Shown: positions 33,634-42,517 of the stretch, in pieces
Layout of the letters: every line of letters starts with the position of its first letter
How positions within the stretch are numbered: the stretch's first letter is position 1
NCBI GenBank assembly: GCA_965247965.1
Contig: OZ252053.1
Span: 4,588,001 to 4,652,000 of the forward strand
Origin: UBA7328 sp965247965
GTDB taxonomy: Bacteria > Bacteroidota > Bacteroidia > Chitinophagales > Saprospiraceae
Reading direction: 5' to 3'
DNA: 64,000 nt
Notes under the pieces: generated by a model
Seen by the model: the letters and a program-made list of their open reading frames with translations, nothing else
What the model was told of the DNA's origin: nothing
Databases searched by the model: none
Program-made: the position numbers and the translations under genes

Positions 33634-35157
33634 ATGGCCGATCAGCAAACACTCACCTCATCTGAAGGTGGAAAATTAAAACCTCTACGATCCGAAGCCG
33701 ATCTGAGCTCAGTGCTCTATGGCCGGGTGATGCCCCAGGCAGTTGATCTGGAAGAAGCTGTAATCGGAGCAATTTTAGTAGACAGAGATGGCCTTCCTTC
33801 AGTTATCGAAATCCTCAGGCCCGAAAGTTTTTACAAAGATGCCCATGCCGAGATTTATTCTCTGACCCAGGATTTATTTGAAAAATCCCAGCCTGTCGAT
33901 TTACTCACCGTTCACGAAGGTCTCAAAAAAAATAAAAAACTTGAGGAAGTAGGCGGGCTGGATTATCTGCTCGAATTGACTAATAAGGTAGCCTCCGCCG
34001 CCAATATCGAGTACCACGCTCGTATAGTTGCTCAAAAATACATCCAGAGAGAATTGATCAGAGTATCGACGCATACGATCAAGGACTCTTATGAAGATGC
34101 GAAGGACATATTCGAACTTCTGGATGAAGCAGAACAAAATCTTTACGATATAACCGACAAAAATCTCAACACGGGTTACGAAAAGTTGAGTGCCATTGCG
34201 GTCAAGGCCAGAAAAGAGATCGAAGCCGTAAGTCAAAAGGACGAAGCGGTCACCGGTGTACCTACCGGATTTGCCGATTTAGACAGAATCACTTCTGGCT
34301 GGCAGCCATCGGATTTGATCATAATCGCAGCTCGTCCAGGTATGGGAAAAACCGCCTTCACTCTTTCACTCGCCAGGAATGCCGCTTTGCTGGATAAGTC
34401 CGTTGCTGTGTTTTCTCTGGAAATGTCCAGTATGCAGCTAGTTCAAAGACTAATTGCAATGGAAGCAGAGATCGACAGCCGAAAACTGCGCAACGGAAAA
34501 CTGGACAAGGACGAATGGCCTAAACTAAATGCCGCGGTCGACCGCATGGCCGAAATGCCTGTCTACATCGATGACACTCCCGCTATCAATATATTTGAAG
34601 TGCGGGCAAAATGCAGAAGGCTCAAGCAGAATCACGACATAGAATTGGTCATTATCGATTATTTGCAACTTATGCACAGCGCGCCTAATCACAATAGGGC
34701 GAATCGAGAACAGGAGATAAGCGCAATATCGCGATCGCTCAAATCTCTTGCCAAAGAACTCAACATTCCTGTTATCGCATTATCACAGTTGAGCAGGGCT
34801 GTAGAGACAAGAGGTGGTACCAAAAAGCCAGTGCTTTCTGATTTGAGAGAATCGGGAGCTATCGAGCAAGACGCAGATATAGTTACATTCATCTATCGTC
34901 CTGACTATTATGATATCAGCGAAGACTTCGATACTCCAACCGACCAAGCTGAGATAATTGTTTCCAAACATCGCAATGGAGCTCTCGGGAGCGTCTTCCT
35001 TCGATTTATCAAAGAATATGTGAAATTTATCGAACCTGATCGCTCGATGATCTTCAATGATCCTCTTTCGCAGACTGATGATTTTAAGGATCCAACGAAT
35101 ACGGCAATCATTACCCGTCCGTCCAGGATGAATACCAATGAAGATATTCCGTTTTAA
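33634..35157 (+). CDS. dnaB: Replicative DNA helicase DnaB
   Basis: The hexameric 5'-3' helicase that opens the replication fork, 507 residues. The N-terminal domain (PQAVDLEEAVIGAILVD) mediates DnaG interaction. The RecA-like domain begins VPTGFADLDRITSGWQPSDL with Walker A ARPGMGKTA (233-241), VFSLEMSSMQLVQR, Walker B LVIIDYLQLM, and ALSQLSRAVE followed by SDLRESGAIEQDADIV. The C-terminal tail after residue 470 is variable. No intein is present. Monocistronic, followed by a MITE-like element. Confidence 0.96.
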   Translation: MADQQTLTSSEGGKLKPLRSEADLSSVLYGRVMPQAVDLEEAVIGAILVDRDGLPSVIEILRPESFYKDAHAEIYSLTQDLFEKSQPVDLLTVHEGLKKNKKLEEVGGLDYLLELTNKVASAANIEYHARIVAQKYIQRELIRVSTHTIKDSYEDAKDIFELLDEAEQNLYDITDKNLNTGYEKLSAIAVKARKEIEAVSQKDEAVTGVPTGFADLDRITSGWQPSDLIIIAARPGMGKTAFTLSLARNAALLDKSVAVFSLEMSSMQLVQRLIAMEAEIDSRKLRNGKLDKDEWPKLNAAVDRMAEMPVYIDDTPAINIFEVRAKCRRLKQNHDIELVIIDYLQLMHSAPNHNRANREQEISAISRSLKSLAKELNIPVIALSQLSRAVETRGGTKKPVLSDLRESGAIEQDADIVTFIYRPDYYDISEDFDTPTDQAEIIVSKHRNGALGSVFLRFIKEYVKFIEPDRSMIFNDPLSQTDDFKDPTNTAIITRPSRMNTNEDIPF

Positions 35158-35236
35158 TCGATCTTCTTAATACATATAGTGGTATCATTTACGCCATTTC
35201 CTTATAATCAGTGCGTGTAGTATCGGGATTTATGGC

Positions 35237-35455
35237 TTAACCCGACTTGAGCATTAACAGTCGCTATGGATTGATTATCAGCGAGTTATGTACCATACTA
35301 CACAACAATTTTTCTTAAGCCGCCTCAATACATTCAAAATTTGTTTATATTTAAAGTTCTGTAAACCAACAACTTACAAATAATATGTTGTGTAGTCAAG
35401 GTATAATGCCTTGATTATCAGCGAATTAACTGTTGGTTTGCTCAAGTTGGGTTAA
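35237..35455. mobile_element. MITE-like element flanked by TTAA
   Basis: TTAACCCGACTTGAGC (35237-35252) and its near-perfect inverted partner (35440-35455, reading TTAACCCAACTTGAGC on the other strand) bound a 219-bp non-coding segment. If TTAA is the duplicated target, the element proper is 35241-35451. Inside, ACTACACAACA (35297-35307) pairs with TGTTGTGTAGT (35386-35396). TTGATTATCAGCGA occurs twice as a direct repeat (35271-35284 and 35411-35424). It fills the gap between dnaB and the pseudouridine synthase gene. Confidence 0.55.
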
Positions 35456-35493
35456 ACGTTTGCAAATCCCAAATTTGCTACTTTCGCGCTCCC

Positions 35494-36201
35494 ATGAGGC
35501 TCAACAAGTACATAGCACACTCTGGCGTCTGCTCGAGAAGAAAAGCTGGAGATCTTGTCAAAGAAGGCAAGGTGCAAGTGAATGGGAAGATTGAAATCAA
35601 TCCAGCCTACGAAGTCAAGAAAAAGGACACCATTAAGTACAATGGTAAAATCCTCAGACCAGAAAAGAAATACGTCTATATCCTAATGAATAAGCCCAAA
35701 AATACCATGACTACCACCTCGGATGAAAAAGGAAGACGAACGGTTATGGATATTGTAGAGAATAAGATCAAGAAACGAATATATCCGGTGGGAAGGCTAG
35801 ACCGAAATACAACCGGATTGCTATTGTTGACCAATGACGGAGATCTGGCTAAAAAGCTATCCCATCCGAGCCACAAGGTGAAAAAGCGGTACCATGTGGT
35901 ACTCGATGAGCCGGTAAGCGAGGAGCATTTGGAAATAATAAGAAAGGGGCTCAAATTAGAAGATGGTATAGCCCAAGTCGATGATATCGATTGGATTATT
36001 GATTCGGACAATTCAGAAATTGGAATTGAAGTACACATTGGAAAGAATAGGATAATACGAAGGATTTTCGAGCATCTGGGCTATAAAGTTGAAAGATTGG
36101 ACAGGGTCTATTATGGTGGTTTGACCAAAAAGAACTTACCTCGAGGCTGGTTCAGAGACTTAACGGAGAAAGAGGTAATTATGCTTAAGCATTTTATATA
36201 A
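35494..36201 (+). CDS. rRNA pseudouridine synthase (RluB/RsuA family)
   Basis: A 235-residue enzyme that isomerises a uridine in 23S or 16S rRNA. The N-terminal S4 RNA-binding domain (RLNKYIAHSGVCSRRKAGDL, residues 2-21) is followed by the catalytic domain with the active-site motif GRLDRNTTGLLLLTNDG (about 100-116, catalytic Asp in RLDRNT). It closes with VKKRYHVVL and the C-terminal NRIIRRIFEHLGY. The RluB/E/F group cannot be resolved by eye. Start ATG at 35494; a TTAA-flanked element lies just upstream, and its presence may have displaced the promoter. Confidence 0.9.
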   Translation: MRLNKYIAHSGVCSRRKAGDLVKEGKVQVNGKIEINPAYEVKKKDTIKYNGKILRPEKKYVYILMNKPKNTMTTTSDEKGRRTVMDIVENKIKKRIYPVGRLDRNTTGLLLLTNDGDLAKKLSHPSHKVKKRYHVVLDEPVSEEHLEIIRKGLKLEDGIAQVDDIDWIIDSDNSEIGIEVHIGKNRIIRRIFEHLGYKVERLDRVYYGGLTKKNLPRGWFRDLTEKEVIMLKHFI

Positions 36202-36219
36202 TAACTATATTTTAGCGCG

Positions 36220-36863
36220 ATGCTGACAAAGAGGAAAATCAAAAACAATCTGCTTTGGATTGTATTCATTGCATTCGTTATCTTGGCCGTAGCTTTCAAA
36301 AGCTCAGAGCCATTATTTATTAGTAACGGCCCTTATGCATGTGGAAAATACCTTGCATGGCTTTTATTCTTTTCATTCCTTGGCTATACTATTTACTGCA
36401 GCTCAAAAGAAAGTTTCTTCCGCAGTCTGCGTCGTCTGTACCCTATACTTTGGGCAAGACAAATAGGCCTGGATCTATACATAGGTTTGGTACTCACTTC
36501 CTTTCTGATTTATTTGAATGAGGGTTCGATGCTCAATAGTCCGTGAAGGAAATATTTCATAACTCGTTGATACTCAATCTTAGAATTATGGATAAATTAT
36601 TAAAACTAAAGTATCGTCTGAACCGAAACTTGCATTTTAATAGGATTGCCAAATAAGCAGGCCATAAATACTTGATAATCAGCGTTATAGAAATCTTGAA
36701 TTTAAGATACTGCTGTTAACACTTCGAATTTGGCCGAAATCCTTCACGAACTATTGATGCTGATACTTTTGTTTGGCTCGTTCCTATAATTCTATTTGCT
36801 AATTTGGCAACCCTTCTCTATGTTGCGATGAATTACGATTCGATCATTTCTCATTTTGTCTAG
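36220..36863 (+). pseudogene. Small membrane protein gene interrupted by a MITE
   Basis: The frame opens at ATG 36220 and encodes three hydrophobic segments (LLWIVFIAFVILAVAF, YLAWLLFFSFLGYTIY, IGLDLYIGLVLTSFLIY). It ends MLNSP-stop, where LNSP and the stop come from the MITE at 36534. After the element an open stretch (36759-36863) reads DTFVWLVPIILFANLATLLY and ends at TAG, a plausible final membrane segment. That stretch is not in the same frame even after removing the MITE and one target copy, so another one-base change must have occurred. No family recognised. The gene follows the pseudouridine synthase by 18 bases. Confidence 0.6.
36534..36756. mobile_element. 223-bp MITE, copy 1
   Basis: The ends are inverted repeats CAATAGTCCGTGAAGGA at the left and CAATAGTTCGTGAAGGA reading inward from the right. 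A 5-bp target duplication ATGCT flanks it (36529-36533, 36757-36761). A second copy at 58185-58408 is identical except for one added A near its right third. It carries no gene and includes the string CTTGATAATCAGCGTTATAG. Confidence 0.9.
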
Positions 36864-37015
36864 TGCGAAGTTGTAAATGCGTTTACAAAAACAAATAGCC
36901 TAATCCGTTAAGTAAACTTGTCGTATGATTCTTTAGTTTAGCGCACATAGCCGCAATAAAAAAAATTGAACTGCGCTGTCTGCCCCAATGAACCAATCAA
37001 GTAATTAACTAAGTT

Positions 37016-37549
37016 ATCGATTTAGAAAAATTAAGATATCCAATTGGAAGATTCAAATCACCCGAAATATTCAATGATGACATCAGAGCGCAATTGATAA
37101 AAAATATTGAAAATCTGCCCGGAATGATTAAAAAAATCACAGCTGATTTGAATGATGAGCAGCTCGAAACACCCTATCGTCCGGACGGTTGGACAGTGCG
37201 CCAAGTAGTCCACCATTTGGCCGACAGTCATATCAATAGTTATGTGCGATTTAAGTGGACGCTCACCGAAAATGAACCGATTATAAAGGCGTACGATGAG
37301 AAGAGATGGGCCGAATTGCCCGAAGCTAAGTCGGCCGATATAGATTCTTCCATAGCATTGTTGAAAGGATTGCATTTCAGGTGGGTAACTTTTCTGAAGG
37401 CCATGGATGAGCAGGATTTTAATAAACAACTTATCCACCCGGAAACTTCAAAAAAACTCAGTCTGAATTGGATGGTCGCACTTTACAGTTGGCATGGGCT
37501 TCATCACACTGCACATATTTCAGAGTTATCGAAGAGAAACGAATGGTAA
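37016..37549 (+). CDS. YfiT-like metal-dependent (bacillithiol transferase-like) DinB protein
   Basis: A DinB-superfamily protein of the YfiT type. Conserved histidines are in VRQVVHHLADSHINSY and in the C-terminal SWHGLHHTAHISEL. The family N-terminus L-R-Y-P-I-G-R-F-K is encoded in frame from about 37025, upstream of the first standard start (TTG at 37094). In that extended frame no ATG, GTG or TTG precedes the conserved part. The best candidate is ATC at 37016, one base from ATG, giving IDLEKLRYPIGRF. Either the start codon was mutated or translation begins late and yields a shortened protein. Coordinates give the extended form (177 codons). Confidence 0.7.
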   Translation: MDLEKLRYPIGRFKSPEIFNDDIRAQLIKNIENLPGMIKKITADLNDEQLETPYRPDGWTVRQVVHHLADSHINSYVRFKWTLTENEPIIKAYDEKRWAELPEAKSADIDSSIALLKGLHFRWVTFLKAMDEQDFNKQLIHPETSKKLSLNWMVALYSWHGLHHTAHISELSKRNEW

Positions 37550-37561
37550 TAGTAAAAAAAT

Positions 37562-37599
37562 GATGGATGAGCACGCTTACGTCAAGCGACCCATCCATC
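37562..37599. terminator. Cruciform-like hairpin
   Basis: GATGGATG (37562-37569) pairs with CATCCATC (37592-37599), with an inner stem GCTT/AAGC. It lies between the convergent YfiT-like and ABC-F genes and may act as a bidirectional terminator. T-runs beside it are weak. Confidence 0.4.
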
Positions 37600-37711
37600 C
37601 TGACTACCCTAGAAAAATAAGCCTTACTAGGATTATAACCTGATTAAAAAATATTTCATTAAATTAAAATATTCTATAAAATTTACCAAATTTAAGGTAG
37701 GCTTTTTATTA

Positions 37712-39604
37712 TCATAATTCCATATTCTCCCATTTTTCTAACAAATCATCAAGTTCTTTTTTCATTATATCATGCTTTTCTATGACTTGCGATGCATTAT
37801 TTTTTTGATAAAATCCACTTACTCCCATTTCCTTTTCTAGGACTTCTATTTTAGATTCAATACTTTTTATTTTTCTTTCGATATTTTGAATTTTCTTTTC
37901 GTTCGCTCTTTTCCTATGCCATACTTCTTTTGACTCAATGATTGATCTCTGCTCAATACTTTCGGAAGATTGAAGTTCTACCTCTCTCATGTCGTCCAGC
38001 GCTCTTTTTTGTAGAAAATATTCTACGTCGCCCAAGTAGGTATGAAGTTTTTTATCTCTAAATTCTATGGTTTTGCTAGTAAGACCGGATAGAAATTCTC
38101 TGTCATGAGACACCACTATCAGACTCCCATTGTAATCCATCAGTGCCTTCTTCATTACTTTTTTTGACAAAATATCAAGATGATTTGTTGGTTCGTCTAA
38201 TACCAACAAATTAAATGGGTTTAGTAAAAGGCATGCCAGGGCCAATCGAGACCTTTCTCCACCACTCAGCACAGAAACCTTTTTATCCACATCCTCCCCG
38301 CTGAACATAAATGCACCCAAACTACCGCGCAATTTAGTACGCATTTCCGGGGGTGAATTAAATTCCATGGTCTCAAGTACGGTAATTTTGGTATCCAAAG
38401 TATCGGATTGGTCTTGTGCGTAGTAACCGAGTGATACATTATGACCCAAAACGACACTACCATAGCTAGGTGACAGGTCCTTTATGAGTATTTTGGCCAA
38501 AGTGGTCTTACCCTGACCATTTTGGCCCACGAAAGCGATTCGCTCCTCCCTTTCAAGACTGAAATTGACGTTGTGCAGTACTTCCAACTTGCCATACGAT
38601 TTGCTTATAGACCTACCTTCACAGACGACCTGACCAGACCGTGGAGCAGGAGGAAATTTGATATTCATTGTCGCAAGATCTTCATTTTCCATCTCTATTT
38701 TCTCGATTTTCTCCAACCGCTTTTGCATAGATTGAGCCATCTTGGTTTTACTCGCCTTAGCCATGAACCTTGTGATGGTTCGTTCCTTCTGTGCAATTAC
38801 TTTTTGTTGATTTGTGAATGTCGATTGTTGTTTTTCTTTACGCTCGTTGCGCATTTCGAGGTATTCGGAATAATGAGCCTTGTAGTCGTGAATCTTTCCA
38901 AGTTCGATTTCTATCGTTCTATTCGTAGTGTTATCGAGAAATTGCTGATCGTGAGAGATGAGGACAACCGCCTTTTCGTAATTCTTTAGGAAAGATTCCA
39001 GCCAGATGATGGATTCTATATCGAGATGATTAGTAGGTTCATCCAGCAGAAGATAATCTGGCCGTCTTAGCAACATTTTAGCCAATTCAACTCTCATCTG
39101 CCAGCCACCGCTGAATTCTAAAATTTGCCGATTAAAATCTTTTTGTTTGAATCCCAACCCTTTCAGTACCTTTTCGGTATCGCCTTCTGCAGTAGCTCCC
39201 CCTAACAGGTCATACCGCTCATTGACATCGGTAAACGCCTGGATAAGCCGTGCATAGCTCACACTTTGATAGTCGGTACGTTTCCTGATTTCAGAGTCGC
39301 ATTTGGCGATTTCTTTTTCGAGCTGCTTTACCTCTTCAAAGGCCTTCATCGTTGCTTCCATTACGGTCTTTTCTTGGTCCAGCACAATTTCCTGGTGTAA
39401 CAAAGCTATAGTGCTTTGTGTCGGCCGACTTACCGAACCTCCATGAGGGCTTAATTCTTCCGAAAGGATTTTGAGAAGAGTGGACTTCCCTGAACCATTG
39501 CGACCCACCAAGCCTATTTTATCTTTGTTTTTGATAGCAATATTGACTTTATTGAAAAGCTTTCTATCGCCGTATTGGATGTATATGTTGTCAGCAGTTA
39601 GCAA
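37712..39604 (-). CDS. ABC-F family ATPase (translation factor type)
   Basis: A soluble protein of 630 residues with two ABC domains and no membrane part. Walker A motifs are GRNGSGKST (about 35-43) and GQNGQGKTT; signature motifs are EFSGGWQMR and VLSGGERSRLA; Walker B motifs are LLLDEPTNHLD and LLVLDEPTNHLD. The linker between the domains (P-site tRNA interaction motif) is charged (KATKTKMAQSMQKRLEK-like). A C-terminal coiled coil (about 555-630) resembles Uup, which binds DNA or ribosomes. ABC-F proteins act on stalled ribosomes and some give antibiotic resistance; which type this is cannot be told. Start TTG, with a stop codon two codons upstream in frame. Confidence 0.92.
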   Translation of the reverse strand: MLTADNIYIQYGDRKLFNKVNIAIKNKDKIGLVGRNGSGKSTLLKILSEELSPHGGSVSRPTQSTIALLHQEIVLDQEKTVMEATMKAFEEVKQLEKEIAKCDSEIRKRTDYQSVSYARLIQAFTDVNERYDLLGGATAEGDTEKVLKGLGFKQKDFNRQILEFSGGWQMRVELAKMLLRRPDYLLLDEPTNHLDIESIIWLESFLKNYEKAVVLISHDQQFLDNTTNRTIEIELGKIHDYKAHYSEYLEMRNERKEKQQSTFTNQQKVIAQKERTITRFMAKASKTKMAQSMQKRLEKIEKIEMENEDLATMNIKFPPAPRSGQVVCEGRSISKSYGKLEVLHNVNFSLEREERIAFVGQNGQGKTTLAKILIKDLSPSYGSVVLGHNVSLGYYAQDQSDTLDTKITVLETMEFNSPPEMRTKLRGSLGAFMFSGEDVDKKVSVLSGGERSRLALACLLLNPFNLLVLDEPTNHLDILSKKVMKKALMDYNGSLIVVSHDREFLSGLTSKTIEFRDKKLHTYLGDVEYFLQKRALDDMREVELQSSESIEQRSIIESKEVWHRKRANEKKIQNIERKIKSIESKIEVLEKEMGVSGFYQKNNASQVIEKHDIMKKELDDLLEKWENMEL

Positions 39605-39767
39605 TGGTCAATGTTTTTGTACAGGCGAGCCCTGAAGTGATTCTTCTCGAGGGTGAGACGCCTTCAATAACCTTTTGCAAAGGAAGGCCTTTTTTGCTGA
39701 GGCGAGACACCATCATGGACTATAAATTGATAAATAGGACCTCGGGCTTTGCCAGTCAACTTAATGC

Positions 39768-41567
39768 TTAAGAACCATGCAAATAGTCCTTTACCAAAAG
39801 CGCCTTTTGATTCCCAATTTCCGCAGCAATATCCTCAAGGCTCTCTTCCTTCAATCGTTTAATACTTCCGAATTTTTGCAACAATCTCTCCGCCGTCTTT
39901 TCCCCTATTCCATCAATATCCATGAGAGATGTTCCAAGAAAACCTTTGGAGCGCTTGTCACGGTGGAAGTTGATGGCAAATCGATGCGCCTCGTTCCTGA
40001 GTTGTTGGATGAGTTTCAAAGATTCTGATTTTTTGTCGATATAGAGAGGGATAGGGTCGTAAGCCATATAAATTTCTTCCAGCTTTTTCGCTATGCCGAT
40101 GACCACAATTTTGTCCATTAGTTCCAACTTGACAAGGCTGTTGATGGCCGCATTAAGCTGACCTTTTCCACCGTCGATAATGATGAGTTGCGGAAGGTCT
40201 TGTTTTTCGTCGAGAAGCCTTTTGTACCGTCTGTGCACCACCTCTTCCATTGATGCGAAGTCATTTGGCCCTTTCACCGTTTTGATGTTAAATTTCCGAT
40301 AATCCTTTTTGCTCGGCCTAGCATTTTTGAATACTACACAACTAGCTACCGGATTGCTTCCCTGAATATTCGAATTATCAATACATTCGATGTGATGAGG
40401 TAACTCTTTCATTTCCAAGTCGTTCCGTAAGGTTTTCAGGATTCGCTCGGCTGGAGTTTGTTTCTTTATTTTCGAGATTTGCTCCTTTTTCTTTTGCATG
40501 GTGTGGTAGAAGACATTTTTCTCGGACAGTTCCAAAAGTTTCCGTTTATCGCCTCGTTTGGGAATGGTTTGAAGTAAATCTTCGTGGTATTTGATCTTCA
40601 TCGGCAGAATTAATTCGGGAGCTATGCTGTTGTATTTTTCACGAAAGTGGTTGATCGCATGACGAAGAATGTCTTCATTTTCCTGGGTGAGGTTTTTTTT
40701 CAGTTCAATTGTATCGGTATTGATTAACAGCCCATTTAAAATCTTCAGGTAATTTACATAAGCCCATTCTTCATCGCTGTTGATTGAGAATACGTCGACA
40801 TCTTTGATGCTTTGATGCACGACGGTGGACTTGGCCCGATATTCTTCGAAAAGAACCAATTTTTCCTTGAGTACCGAGGCTTTTTCAAAATCGAGGTTGC
40901 ATGCATGCATTTGCATCTGCTCTTTAATGTAATCCTTGACCGGTTTCAGATTTCCCTTGAGAATATTTTTGACCTGGGCGATCTTTTCGTCGTAATCTTC
41001 CTCGCTTTCCAGGTTTTCACAGGGGCCCATACAATTTTTGATATGATATTCGAGGCAAACTTTAAATTTCCCATCTAGGATATTTTCTGCAGACAGGTTG
41101 AAATTACAGGTGCGGAGTGGGAAGAGATTTTTTACAATTTCTAATACCTGGCGCGTCTTCCATTTGGAAGTATAAGGCCCAAGATAGATAGAGCCATCTC
41201 TAATGACTTTGCGGGTAAAAAAAACACGCGGAAACCGCTCATTTTTAATGACCAAATATGTATATGATTTATCGTCTTTGAGGTCTACATTAAACCTCGG
41301 CTGGTGTTTTTTGATCAGCGTATTTTCAAGAATAAGAGCGTCTTGTTCGGAATCAACAACCGTATATTCTACCCTTCTCGCACTTTTTACCATGACCCGT
41401 GTTTTGTACGCCTGGTGCTTTCTTTCTCCGAAGTAAGACGTGACTCGATTTTTAAGATTTTTAGCTTTGCCAACGTAAAGGACGTTGTCATTTTCCGCCA
41501 TGAAGCGATAGACACCGGGCTCCTTGGGTATTGTGGGCGATAATTTTTTATAGTCTTCGTTTGTCAA
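39768..41567 (-). CDS. uvrC: Excinuclease ABC subunit C
   Basis: UvrC makes both incisions in nucleotide excision repair after UvrB loading. The 599 residues contain the GIY-YIG domain (EPGVYRFMAENDNVLYVGKA, about 16-35), a UVR-like motif near residues 200-235, and the RNase H-like C-terminal nuclease (ECIDNSNIQGSNPVASCVVF with its Asp, LIIIDGGKGQLNAA). The helix-hairpin-helix end (MDIDGIGEKTAERLLQKFGS) is also present. A cysteine cluster (CNFNLS, CLEYHIKNCMGPCE, about 155-185) could bind an iron-sulfur cluster, as reported for UvrC. The start is TTG. It is separated from the ABC-F gene by 163 bases that hold only short repeats. Confidence 0.95.
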   Translation of the reverse strand: MTNEDYKKLSPTIPKEPGVYRFMAENDNVLYVGKAKNLKNRVTSYFGERKHQAYKTRVMVKSARRVEYTVVDSEQDALILENTLIKKHQPRFNVDLKDDKSYTYLVIKNERFPRVFFTRKVIRDGSIYLGPYTSKWKTRQVLEIVKNLFPLRTCNFNLSAENILDGKFKVCLEYHIKNCMGPCENLESEEDYDEKIAQVKNILKGNLKPVKDYIKEQMQMHACNLDFEKASVLKEKLVLFEEYRAKSTVVHQSIKDVDVFSINSDEEWAYVNYLKILNGLLINTDTIELKKNLTQENEDILRHAINHFREKYNSIAPELILPMKIKYHEDLLQTIPKRGDKRKLLELSEKNVFYHTMQKKKEQISKIKKQTPAERILKTLRNDLEMKELPHHIECIDNSNIQGSNPVASCVVFKNARPSKKDYRKFNIKTVKGPNDFASMEEVVHRRYKRLLDEKQDLPQLIIIDGGKGQLNAAINSLVKLELMDKIVVIGIAKKLEEIYMAYDPIPLYIDKKSESLKLIQQLRNEAHRFAINFHRDKRSKGFLGTSLMDIDGIGEKTAERLLQKFGSIKRLKEESLEDIAAEIGNQKALLVKDYLHGS

Positions 41568-41675
41568 CGTTGATGCATTAGTACAGTAGGTATAATTATT
41601 TCATCTTTAAAATTAGTCACTTTCGCCTTCGTAAATTCTCTACTTAACTAATTCCCTAATTAACCAATCCCTAAT

Positions 41676-42035
41676 TTAACCGATGCTATCTATGAATAAC
41701 TTTGCCGAAGCAGGATTAGTTGCTAATGGAATATTATGTACGTCACAGAGCCGCATAAGCATCTGTACATCGGGTTCGTGTGGATGTTTATCCAATGGGT
41801 CTCTAAAAAATATGACCATATCTAATTTACCCGTGGCGAGCATCGCGGCGATTTGAGCATCACCTCCCTGAGGCCATGAAAGTAAGCCTGTTACGTTAAA
41901 TCCAGCCTGTGAAATATGTGAAGCGGTACTGCCTGTACCGAAAAGATGGCAACTACTAAGAATTGACTTATTCTGAAGAACAAATGAAACCAATTCTGTT
42001 TTTTTCCCGTCATGGGCTATAAGAGCGATTCGCAT
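41676..42035 (-). CDS. mgsA: Methylglyoxal synthase
   Basis: Converts dihydroxyacetone phosphate to methylglyoxal and phosphate, a bypass of lower glycolysis. The 119 residues carry the family signatures: IALIAHDGKK at the N-terminus, the phosphate-binding FGTGSTA, GLLSWPQGGDAQIAAM with the catalytic Asp, and FFRDPLDKHPHEPDVQ. It is a single gene between uvrC and the divergent feoAB operon. Confidence 0.93.
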   Translation of the reverse strand: MRIALIAHDGKKTELVSFVLQNKSILSSCHLFGTGSTASHISQAGFNVTGLLSWPQGGDAQIAAMLATGKLDMVIFFRDPLDKHPHEPDVQMLMRLCDVHNIPLATNPASAKLFIDSIG

Positions 42036-42158
42036 GTTTTAGTTAATCGGTCAATTAGGTAATCAGGTAAGAAGCCTGTTTTATTCTCCTTCATTTTTCT
42101 TTTCTCGACTTATTTAGTGTTACACTCGCTCAGTCCGGTTCGCTGCCAAAATTAGCTT

Positions 42159-42181
42159 TATACGGACTGGTTAACCGTATA
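42159..42181. promoter_or_regulatory. Inverted repeat upstream of feoAB
   Basis: TATACGG (42159-42165) and CCGTATA (42175-42181) form an inverted repeat with a 9-base spacer, 58 bases before the feoA start. It could be an operator for an iron-responsive repressor or just a hairpin; a longer overlapping pair (CAGTCCG/CGGACTG) is also present. Confidence 0.3.
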
Positions 42182-42238
42182 CTATTTAACCGCGCCATAC
42201 CTAAAATTGTTAGTCAATTACGTCAAAATTTGCCTTTT

Positions 42239-42517
42239 ATGGCAAACAAAATTATCACAACTTGGCCTGTGGATATGAAGACCGTACTTGATCTCGGACC
42301 TGGCGAAGAAGGAATAGTCAAGGATTTTAGCGAAGACAGTTTGGCCTGCAACCTGCTGACGTTTGGACTACTTCCTCAAACAACAATTCAAGTGGTGAGT
42401 AAATCTCCCCTTGGAAATGCAATTTGTTTGAAACTAGGCGAATATTTGATAGCATTGAGAAAATCCGAAGCCTCAAAAATCATTATCCAAGAGGCAAATG
42501 GGCAAATCCAGCCTTAA
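42239..42517 (+). CDS. feoA: FeoA-domain ferrous iron transport protein
   Basis: A 92-residue cytoplasmic protein with an SH3-like FeoA domain (LDLGPGEEGIVKDFSEDSLA, then LTFGLLPQTTIQVVSKSPLG and ICLKLGEYLIALRKSEASKI). FeoA assists FeoB in ferrous iron import. I use the ATG at 42239 rather than a TTG three codons upstream. Its last 20 bases overlap the feoB start, so translation is coupled. Confidence 0.9.
   Translation: MANKIITTWPVDMKTVLDLGPGEEGIVKDFSEDSLACNLLTFGLLPQTTIQVVSKSPLGNAICLKLGEYLIALRKSEASKIIIQEANGQIQP

Noticed and set aside
42040..42238. A Fur box before feoAB
   Set aside because: The inverted repeats seen are GC-containing and do not resemble the AT-rich 19-bp Fur consensus; listed only as an unassigned inverted repeat.
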